This document shows positions 54,486 to 60,575 of a stretch of DNA of 64,000 bases, piece after piece. Numbering within the stretch: the first letter of the stretch is position 1; each line of letters begins with the position of its first letter. A program made the position numbers and the translations under genes. This DNA comes from Pseudanabaena sp. PCC 6802 (lineage in GTDB: Bacteria; Cyanobacteriota; Cyanobacteriia; Pseudanabaenales; Pseudanabaenaceae), in contig NZ_KB235914.1 of assembly GCF_000332175.1 (NCBI RefSeq), positions 1,861,368 through 1,925,367 of the forward strand, read 5' to 3'. The notes under the pieces were generated by a model. The model made no database searches, had not been told where the DNA came from, and saw only the letters and a list, made by a program, of their open reading frames with translations.

Positions 54486-55088
54486 TCACCTCCTCACCGG
54501 GTTAGCCCCACGCAGGTGGAGCACTAACTGTCCGCCTTCCAAACCAATCTCTCGAACTGACATTTCCTTAAGATTAGCTGTGGTAACTGTCAGTTGAGTC
54601 CACCCAGTCCCATTGAGACTAACCCCATTCATGCTAAGACCTCCTCCATTGAAGCTAGTCCCATTTTGGAAACCTCCGTTTGGCATAAGGCTATTTACAG
54701 CATATCCGTTCAGGTTTGTCCCATTAGGGTGCACATGGAATACTAACTGTCCGCCTTCCAGTCCAATCTCCCGCACTGCCATTTCCTTAAGATTAGCTGT
54801 GGTAACTGTCAGTTGATTCCATCCAGTTCCATTCAGGTTAGCCCCATTCTGGTTAACCCCATTGAAGCTAGTCCCATTCAGGCTAGCCCCATTTGTAACA
54901 TATCCGTACAGGTTAGTTCCATTTTGCTCAGGATCGCATTTTGGAGAACCTGGAGCACACACTGGCATTAGCATAACTCTGTCGCTATATCTATTACTCG
55001 TAAGCTGCTGCTCTGCTGTAGGTGCGGCAAGAGTAGTTGTTAAGGATATTCCTGCTACTAAAGCTAATTGATGTAGATTGTATTTCAT
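54486..55088 (-). CDS. exported Asn-Gly repeat protein, partner of the ADYC protein
   Basis: About 200 residues from ATG 55088 (MKYNLHQLALVAGISLTTTL), with a signal peptide ending near APTA. The mature protein is built of N-G units (NGTNLYGYVTNGASLNGTSF, then NGVNQNGANLNGTG) spaced like pentapeptide or beta-helix repeats. It contains two nearly identical copies of QLTVTTANLKEMAVREIGLE. In myxobacteria, ADYC domains are commonly joined to similar N/Q-G-rich repeats in one chain; here they are separate genes 4 bp apart. An AAGGAG ribosome-binding site precedes the start. Confidence 0.7.
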   Translation of the reverse strand: MKYNLHQLALVAGISLTTTLAAPTAEQQLTSNRYSDRVMLMPVCAPGSPKCDPEQNGTNLYGYVTNGASLNGTSFNGVNQNGANLNGTGWNQLTVTTANLKEMAVREIGLEGGQLVFHVHPNGTNLNGYAVNSLMPNGGFQNGTSFNGGGLSMNGVSLNGTGWTQLTVTTANLKEMSVREIGLEGGQLVLHLRGANPVRR

Positions 55089-55150
55089 AGTTGATAAACT
55101 CCTTATGGGTGTATAGTTTTCCAAATCAAGTCCAACACTACTAATTCCAA

Positions 55151-55339
55151 TTAATCGTCATTAAGGTCAAGTCCGGATCGCCATCCCGCGATCGCCTTCG
55201 TCTCTCGTTCGCTAAACTCGTGAATTGTTTCTACAAGTTGCGCGATCGCCAGTCTTGCTAGCACCACTTCCGAGTTAGAGGTATATGCGCGCTCTGCTGG
55301 ATTTTTGTCTTGGCAATGTTCTAAGTATTTGTTAGACAT
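55151..55339 (-). CDS. small hypothetical protein under the shared promoter
   Basis: Sixty-two residues, helical and acidic, no signal peptide (MSNKYLEHCQDKNPAERAYT, then EVVLARLAIAQLVETIHEFS, ending WRSGLDLNDD). I do not recognise a family. Its promoter belongs to the conserved set at 55.4-60.5 kb, which supports it being real. A TTGGGAGAA ribosome-binding region precedes the ATG. It is followed by the Asn-Gly repeat gene on the same strand. Confidence 0.55.
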   Translation of the reverse strand: MSNKYLEHCQDKNPAERAYTSNSEVVLARLAIAQLVETIHEFSERETKAIAGWRSGLDLNDD

Positions 55340-55376
55340 AATAGTTCTCCCAATCGAATTTCTTTATCTATAAGTC

Positions 55377-55456
55377 AGAATAGTTAGTATCACCAAGATT
55401 GTCAGCCGGAAAAGTTAAGTAAAAATCGCAATGTGGCGATCGGAAAAGATCGGATC
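55377..55456 (-). promoter_or_regulatory. shared promoter element, copy for the 62-aa protein gene
   Basis: On the minus strand: GATCCGATCTTTTCCGATC, then TTTTTACTTAACTTTTCCGG, a -35 CTGACA (55400-55405), a 17-bp spacer and a -10 TATTCT (55377-55382). The start codon is 38 bp beyond the -10. Three near-identical elements precede other minus-strand genes in this region. Confidence 0.75.
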
Positions 55457-55460
55457 TTGC

Positions 55461-55943
55461 CTAAGCTGGTACGGGTTCGAGCGGCTGACCGAGAATTTTC
55501 GCGATCGCCTCTGGTTGCATGGTCTGCAAGTATTCGGGCGTGAATTCTGATGGAAAAAACTCAAACAGGATGCGATTTTCCACCCAAAACTCGATCGCGC
55601 TGAAGGGGACGACATCGCCCTTCATGCGGGTCAGGACGCGCCAACCTTCGCGTTGGCCGATCTGCTCGATTTGCTGAGGCGCGATCGGGACTGAAATTGC
55701 TGCGTGCATGGATACCAGATCGGCAGGTTCAGTTTGCAGTACTTTAGCTGACTCAGTATCATTGCCTGGAGACCATACATCGCCTTCTTTAAACACCACA
55801 ATGTGCGTGCCATAGTAGTCAAAGGGTATAACCAGGTAGCTGCCAGCAACTAGGAATTTATATACTTTGCCATTCATGATTTCAGCTAGGACGCTAGCAA
55901 CCCGCAATGGGTTATGAGCATCAATCGAAATATGGTGAATCAT
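55461..55943 (-). CDS. VOC-superfamily-like hypothetical protein
   Basis: A 160-residue soluble protein that starts MIHHISIDAHNPLRVASVLA, the beginning typical of vicinal-oxygen-chelate (glyoxalase-fold) proteins, followed by EIMNGKVYKFLVAGSYLVIP. The rest (DYYGTHIVVFKEGD, WVENRILFEFFPSEF) fits alternating strands. The expected second metal ligand is not obvious, so an enzymatic role is uncertain. The gene has its own copy of the shared promoter. Confidence 0.55.
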   Translation of the reverse strand: MIHHISIDAHNPLRVASVLAEIMNGKVYKFLVAGSYLVIPFDYYGTHIVVFKEGDVWSPGNDTESAKVLQTEPADLVSMHAAISVPIAPQQIEQIGQREGWRVLTRMKGDVVPFSAIEFWVENRILFEFFPSEFTPEYLQTMQPEAIAKILGQPLEPVPA

Positions 55944-55990
55944 GAGAATAACTCCAAAAAGTTGAAAGTTGCGCTCTTAAGCACACTTTT

Positions 55991-56069
55991 AGAATAGGGA
56001 AACTTTTTGTTGCAGTCAGCCAGAAAAAGTCAGGAAAGATCCAATCGGAAGATCGGAAAAGATCGGATC
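55991..56069 (-). promoter_or_regulatory. shared promoter element, copy for the VOC-like gene
   Basis: GATCCGATCTTTTCCGATC, then CTTTCCTGACTTTTTCTGG, -35 CTGACT (56014-56019), 17-bp spacer and -10 TATTCT (55991-55996) on the minus strand. The start codon lies 48 bp beyond. Confidence 0.75.
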
Positions 56070-56082
56070 TGTATTACCTGGG

Positions 56083-56127
56083 CGCGATCGCCACTCCCTT
56101 GGAATAAATTTGTGGAAGGGCGATCGC
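56083..56127 (-). repeat. HIP1-flanked block shared by two intergenic regions
   Basis: GCGATCGCCACTCCCTTGGA, then ATAAATTTGTGGAAGGGCGA. A near copy lies at 58990-59033. Both sit directly upstream of a shared promoter element on the minus strand, so a whole intergenic unit was probably duplicated. CCCTT/AAGGG arms allow a weak hairpin. Confidence 0.6.
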
Positions 56128-56167
56128 TCTATTCGGCGTTGTGGGCAGTGTCTCCCACTGGGATTGC

Positions 56168-56280
56168 TATAGCAATTTTCAGATCGGAACAAGTAGGGGA
56201 TTTGGGGGCAATGCCCCCAAGAAGGGGTGGGCCCCCTTCACCCCATCAATAAAACCCGTTCTCAATTGAAAAGTGCTATA
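56168..56280. repeat. palindromic interspersed repeat, family A copy 7
   Basis: 113 bp from TATAGCAATTTTCAGATCGG to AAAGTGCTATA, ending 4 bp from the stop of the papain-like protease. No insert. It would be transcribed at the 3' end of that gene's message and form a strong hairpin. Confidence 0.85.
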
Positions 56281-56284
56281 AGAA

Positions 56285-57943
56285 CTAGGAAAACACGAAG
56301 GCATTGACAGCCACCAAACGGTAGCCTTGAGCCTGCGACTCTGAGGCGCGCCAGTCGAAGTCTTCTCGCGCCCATCCCCATACTGCCGTTCTGTCCTCGC
56401 TGTTTTTAGCCCAGATGGCATTGAAGCGCTCCCCTTGTCCATTTGGCAACACGAAGGCATTGATATCCATGAGGCGATACCCTTGAGACTGTAAGGTTGA
56501 AGCTTTCCAGTCAAAGTCCTTTCGCGCCCATCCCCATATTGCCGTTCGATCCTCGCTATTTTTAGCCCAGATGGCATTGAAGCGCTCCCCTTGACCGTTT
56601 GGCAGCACAAAGGCATTGAGATCCATGAGGCGATAGCCTTGGGACTGCAGCTTTGCAGCTTGCGCGTCAAAGTCCTTTCGCGCCCATCCCCATACTGCAG
56701 TTCGATCCTCATTGTTTTTAGCCCAGATGGCATTGAAACGCTCTCCTTGTCCATTCGGCAATACAAAAGCATTCAGATGCATCAGGCGATACCCTTGAGA
56801 CTGCAGCTTTGCAGCTTGCGCGTCAAAGTCCTTTCGCGCCCATCCCCATACTGCAGTTCGATCCTCATTGTTCTTTGCCCAGATGGCATTGAAACGCTCT
56901 CCCTGTCCATTCGGTAAAACGAAAGCATTCAGATCCATTAAGCGATAACCTTGCCCCTGCAATTCTGCGGCGCGACGGTCAAAGTCTGCCCTTGCCCATC
57001 CCCATACCGCAGTTCGATTCTCATTGTTCTTAGCCCAGATCGCATTAAAGCGCTCTGGACCTGGATCTGGCAACTTTATTCCGCTTGCCGTCCAGAAGGG
57101 GTATTCTGTATCAATACCTATCTCCCCATATCCGATCTTGCCAAACCCATTTTCTCCCCATCCAGTACCCCAGGAGTTCTTGACAATCCAACATTGCTCT
57201 GCTTCAGAATATCCAATAACCTCAACACAGTGCAGACCTACCTCTTCACCCGTAACGTGGGTGTAAACTCCACTACCATAGGTATAGAAATCCTCAAACA
57301 CGTGAATAACAGCCGAACAGGGGCCATGGTTAGTAAGATAGTTTTTGCGGTCAACAACGTTTGCCAGGGTTGAGGAATTAGTGATCTTCACTGCCTTTGA
57401 GCGATCGGATATATTCACGCAATGGGCAATCCAATAATGACGATCTGGGTTGGGGTCGTTCTTTGGTGGGCTATCAAATGCAGTCATGTAGGAGAAGTTA
57501 GTCTCATTGATAACGCCGCGAACTTTGATTTGATCGTAGGCTTGATCTGGCCACCAACCCTCACACGAAGCGCCATGGGAAGAGCAGAAATGCAGATCGG
57601 CTTCCGACAAATTCAATGACTTCCCACGCTCAATAGATGCCATCGATTCTACCACTGCAGTCGTGCAGAACGAGACACAAGAACCACAATATCCCTGATC
57701 TTTGACTCCAGTTACATGATTGCCGTTTCGGTTACGCCAATCCACAGCAGGAGCAAAATTAGCAATAGGAGCAGCAGCTAACCGAGCCGGAGCCATTGCA
57801 GATGCAAGAGCAGCTCGATCTATGACAACTCCCAGTAGAGCCATCCTTTCTCGATCGCTTAAAAGAGATTGTGGGGTTTGGCGAGCCGTCCATCGAGCCT
57901 GAGTTTCTCCGAGACGAGCATTTACTTCATTGAACGAAACCAT
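56285..57943 (-). CDS. papain-like (C1A) cysteine protease with five C-terminal tandem repeats
   Basis: A 552-residue protein. The N-terminal 60 residues may be a propeptide (MVSFNEVNARLGETQ). The C1 domain (about 65-292) has VDWRNRNG, oxyanion Gln83 and nucleophile Cys89 in KDQGYCGSCVSF, His238 in GLHCVEVIGY and Asn256 in KNSWGTGWGENGFG: a complete catalytic set. Residues 297-552 are five repeats of about 51 residues (ERFNAIWAKNNEDRTAVWGW then ARKDFDAQAAKLQSQGYRL) of the BTRD1 tandem-repeat type, likely for binding. No classical signal peptide. It is downstream of a chagasin-type inhibitor gene on the same strand (103-bp gap). Confidence 0.88.
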   Translation of the reverse strand: MVSFNEVNARLGETQARWTARQTPQSLLSDRERMALLGVVIDRAALASAMAPARLAAAPIANFAPAVDWRNRNGNHVTGVKDQGYCGSCVSFCTTAVVESMASIERGKSLNLSEADLHFCSSHGASCEGWWPDQAYDQIKVRGVINETNFSYMTAFDSPPKNDPNPDRHYWIAHCVNISDRSKAVKITNSSTLANVVDRKNYLTNHGPCSAVIHVFEDFYTYGSGVYTHVTGEEVGLHCVEVIGYSEAEQCWIVKNSWGTGWGENGFGKIGYGEIGIDTEYPFWTASGIKLPDPGPERFNAIWAKNNENRTAVWGWARADFDRRAAELQGQGYRLMDLNAFVLPNGQGERFNAIWAKNNEDRTAVWGWARKDFDAQAAKLQSQGYRLMHLNAFVLPNGQGERFNAIWAKNNEDRTAVWGWARKDFDAQAAKLQSQGYRLMDLNAFVLPNGQGERFNAIWAKNSEDRTAIWGWARKDFDWKASTLQSQGYRLMDINAFVLPNGQGERFNAIWAKNSEDRTAVWGWAREDFDWRASESQAQGYRLVAVNAFVFS

Positions 57944-58046
57944 AGTAATTATTTCCTTTGGATTTGATTTAGATTGAATTTAGACAGCATGTTCCTGCAA
58001 GTCATGGTTAGCATGACTTTGGCGAAACGAATTTGGGTTGAAGCCG

Positions 58047-58352
58047 TTAAACGTCGATCGCAATCTGAATGATGTGTTGCATTTGGGGAGGTTGGTCTTT
58101 CTCCCAGGGTCTGCTTTGCACAAACCGAATAGATATCCGTCCGATCGCATGTGCTCGGATGACAAACACTTCATCTCGGCTAGAACCCACCGGTAAAGGT
58201 TGTTGGTACTCTGCCTCAACCTTTGACACATCAATCGATGTTGCATTTCCCTCGATCTCATAACTCCAGCGATATCCTGCTGTACCAAGGCCTGGCAGAC
58301 GGAGTGTATATGTCTCTCCGATTTTGAGGGTAAGATTTGAAGGTACTTCCAT
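58047..58352 (-). CDS. chagasin-family (I42) cysteine protease inhibitor
   Basis: A 101-residue all-beta protein. The three inhibitory loops of chagasin are recognisable: GTAGYRW (24-29; NPTTGYxW in the family), PVGSSRDEVF (54-63; the Gly-rich loop) and RPWE (81-84). Chagasins are nanomolar inhibitors of papain-like C1 proteases, the class of the enzyme encoded 103 bp downstream. There is no signal peptide, so it would act in the cytoplasm, probably protecting the producer. The first loop departs from the strict NPTTG consensus. Confidence 0.82.
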   Translation of the reverse strand: MEVPSNLTLKIGETYTLRLPGLGTAGYRWSYEIEGNATSIDVSKVEAEYQQPLPVGSSRDEVFVIRAHAIGRISIRFVQSRPWEKDQPPQMQHIIQIAIDV

Positions 58353-58450
58353 TGTTGGTTCCTGAATCGCTTTTGATTTACAGAGTTGATGAGTAATGGC
58401 TCGGGCGATCGCTTCTTAAAAAATCGTATCAAAGCGATCGCTCGATCTAT

Positions 58451-58861
58451 TTAGAAGTCAATCTGATTTGCTGTACCAGATAGACTAACTGACATGTATG
58501 TCTGCGACTGACCCACAGTTTTTACAAGGGTCGATCGCGTGCTAAAAATAGCGATCGTATTCATTGGAGCCGATTTGGTCGTAGCAGGTACGGTTATCGC
58601 AGGAACGAGCAAGGTTAAGGTTTCAACCGTGCCAACAGCCTTTTGATTTCCGCTCAGGTTAACGGTCACCATCTGACCTAACTGAGTCTGTTCTACATGA
58701 ATCTCTTCGCCAACGAAGTTCAGAGTTTGACTGCCCCTGGTAAAGGAGAAGCGTGGAGTACCTGTAAAACTTGTAGTTTCGTATGTAACCCCGATACCGT
58801 AACCGCTGAGTATAAATTGATTCGGTTGTACCAAAACTGGTTGTGCTTGTACAGAAGTCAT
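58451..58861 (-). CDS. beta-rich hypothetical protein, first gene of the protease unit
   Basis: A 136-residue protein with no Cys and no signal peptide (MTSVQAQPVLVQPNQFILSG, then GYGIGVTYETTSFTGTPRFS and a Thr/Ser/Val-rich second half). It is predicted to be all-beta. I do not recognise a family. It is preceded by the shared promoter and followed by the chagasin gene (98 bp) and the protease gene, so the three may be one transcript. Confidence 0.55.
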   Translation of the reverse strand: MTSVQAQPVLVQPNQFILSGYGIGVTYETTSFTGTPRFSFTRGSQTLNFVGEEIHVEQTQLGQMVTVNLSGNQKAVGTVETLTLLVPAITVPATTKSAPMNTIAIFSTRSTLVKTVGQSQTYMSVSLSGTANQIDF

Positions 58862-58898
58862 GGATTTTACCTCGTAATTTGTGCTGAGATTTGTAATT

Positions 58899-58978
58899 AG
58901 AATAGATAATTTCTTCGAGATCGGAAATCGGATAAGTTAAGTAAAAGTCAGAATTTAGGATCGGAAAAGATCGGATCT
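58899..58978 (-). promoter_or_regulatory. shared promoter element, copy for the 136-aa/chagasin/protease unit
   Basis: GATCCGATCTTTTCCGATCC, then TTCTGACTTTTACTTAACTT, and -10 TATTCT (58899-58904) on the minus strand. The -35 region reads TTTCCG rather than CTGACA, so this copy is weaker at that position. The start codon lies 38 bp beyond. Confidence 0.7.
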
Positions 58979-58989
58979 GCTCTCTTTAG

Positions 58990-59033
58990 GCGATCGCCGC
59001 TCCCTTTGAATAAATTTGTGGAAGGGCGATCGC
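58990..59033 (-). repeat. HIP1-flanked block, second copy
   Basis: GCGATCGCCGCTCCCTTTGA, then ATAAATTTGTGGAAGGGCGA, matching 56083-56127 with few changes. It starts just past the stop of the RTX gene on the minus strand and precedes the shared promoter. Confidence 0.6.
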
Positions 59034-59049
59034 ACCTATTTCAGATTCC

Positions 59050-60345
59050 TTAAGCCACGACTACGAAATCCGAAAGACTGAGATTAGGAGCGCCACTTAT
59101 GTCAGCAATAACGCCACCAGTACCGCCAACTGTCAACAAACCTGGTAAAGAACCATTTTGGTTGTAGACCAGGGTGCCTCTGTGATAGACGATCTTGGCA
59201 TTGCTGAATTGAATATCGAAGACACTATCGACTACTTCAAAGTCTGAGGCAAGCAAACTACCTGGGCCACTCGCAAGCGCTGTGAAAGTGGTTTTATCGA
59301 GTACAATCTTGTCAGTACCGACTGCGAAGTCAGTAATCCGATCGAAATCGTCACCGCTATTTAAGGGGCGATTCATGTCGAAAAGGAAGCGATCGGAACC
59401 GGAACTGCCAGTCAAGATATCGGTACCTGACCCTTCACCTCCGTTAAGAGTGTCATTGCCATTACCGCCAATCAGAGTGTCAACTGAACCTTCTCCATCT
59501 AGGAAGTCGCTACCTTGGCTTCCGAGCAGGTTGTTACTGCCACTATTGCCATCGAGTGTAACCGATCCCTTGGTGAAAGCAGAAGCATCAATATTGACGG
59601 GAGCACTATTGTTTGAGAAAACAAACAGTTCCGCATTCTCAATTCCATTCAAGGAATCAGTACCGTCACCTGTCACGCTGGTATCAGTAAGAACAATATT
59701 AGATCCAACAGCAGCATTGACGAAAACTCTATCAATGCCATTCCCGCCGAAGAGAGCGTCATTGCCAAGTCCGCCCCTAAGGGTATCATTGCCATCTAGA
59801 CCGTTAATCGTGTCATTTCCTGCTAAACCACTCAAGTTATTATTGCCAGCGTTACCAAGCATGAGATTGCCTAGATCGTTGCCACCACCAGAAGTATTAC
59901 CAGTCCCAACTAGAGTAAGTCTTTCTACGTTTGCAGGCAAAGTGAATGAGACAGAAGAGTTGACGATATCATTTCCTTCATTAGCTAGCTCGGTGATGGA
60001 AGTATTGAATACTCCAACTGCATAGGTATCATTATCCGCTCCACCCACGAGGGTGTCTATACCTAAACCACCATTCAGGATATCGCTACCAGCACCACCG
60101 TTCAGGCTGTCATTACCTGCACCTCCAAAATTATCCCCAACGAGTTGGTCGTTACCAAGACCTCCACTCAGGATGTCATTACCATCCGCACCAAAGAGGA
60201 AGTCATTATCTGCTCCACCTATGAGTGTATCATTACCTCCCAGACCATTAACAGTATCATTACCTGCTAAAGCATCGATAAGGTTAGGCAATGCATCACC
60301 AGTGATGCTGTCATTACCTGGGGTAGGATTTCCAATAATAGCCAT
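59050..60345 (-). CDS. RTX (hemolysin-type calcium-binding) repeat protein
   Basis: A 431-residue acidic protein with many GGxGxDxUx nonapeptides (GGNDTLIGGADNDFLFGADG, GNDILSGGLGND) in three blocks, separated by beta-rich stretches. The C-terminal region (GSDRFLFDMNRPLNSGDDFD, then RITDFAVGTDKIVLD) resembles a type I secretion-type end. It has no N-terminal signal. No ABC exporter genes are in the window. Function (adhesion, S-layer or enzyme-like) is open; it has no catalytic domain. Confidence 0.88.
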   Translation of the reverse strand: MAIIGNPTPGNDSITGDALPNLIDALAGNDTVNGLGGNDTLIGGADNDFLFGADGNDILSGGLGNDQLVGDNFGGAGNDSLNGGAGSDILNGGLGIDTLVGGADNDTYAVGVFNTSITELANEGNDIVNSSVSFTLPANVERLTLVGTGNTSGGGNDLGNLMLGNAGNNNLSGLAGNDTINGLDGNDTLRGGLGNDALFGGNGIDRVFVNAAVGSNIVLTDTSVTGDGTDSLNGIENAELFVFSNNSAPVNIDASAFTKGSVTLDGNSGSNNLLGSQGSDFLDGEGSVDTLIGGNGNDTLNGGEGSGTDILTGSSGSDRFLFDMNRPLNSGDDFDRITDFAVGTDKIVLDKTTFTALASGPGSLLASDFEVVDSVFDIQFSNAKIVYHRGTLVYNQNGSLPGLLTVGGTGGVIADISGAPNLSLSDFVVVA

Positions 60346-60439
60346 AATTTTCTCCTTTGATTGATTTTGTGCTTATGCGTTTTATTTGTTGCGATCGCTA
60401 TCTTCAAATTGCATCGCGGCGATCGCTGATTTCTTGTTC

Positions 60440-60517
60440 AGAATAGAAGAATTATTTAGTGCTGTCTGCCGGAAAAGTTCAGGAAAAGTCAGGAAAGAAT
60501 GTCGGAAAAGATCGGAT
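60440..60517 (-). promoter_or_regulatory. shared promoter element, copy for the RTX gene
   Basis: On the minus strand ATCCGATCTTTTCCGAC, TTTCCTGACTTTTCCTGAAC and TTTTCCGG form four CTTTTCC-type units at 10-11 bp spacing. They are followed by -35 CAGACA (60463-60468), a 17-bp spacer and -10 TATTCT (60440-60445). The leader to the RTX start is about 90 bp. The region also lies upstream of the divergent STAND gene. Confidence 0.75.
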
Positions 60518-60575
60518 GGCGATCGCTATTAACGGGTGTAAAATATAGTACTGTTACGCGTTATGGATTGCGATC

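Noticed and set aside
13262-56280. Spaced palindromic repeats considered as a CRISPR array
   Set aside because: Copies are kilobases apart, longer than CRISPR repeats and occur in both orientations; no cas genes are present.
59282-60025. 247-codon plus-strand frame rich in Pro/Ser/Leu
   Set aside because: It is the complement of the RTX repeats; Gly/Asp codons read backward give Pro/Ser/Val runs. The minus-strand frame has clear nonapeptides.
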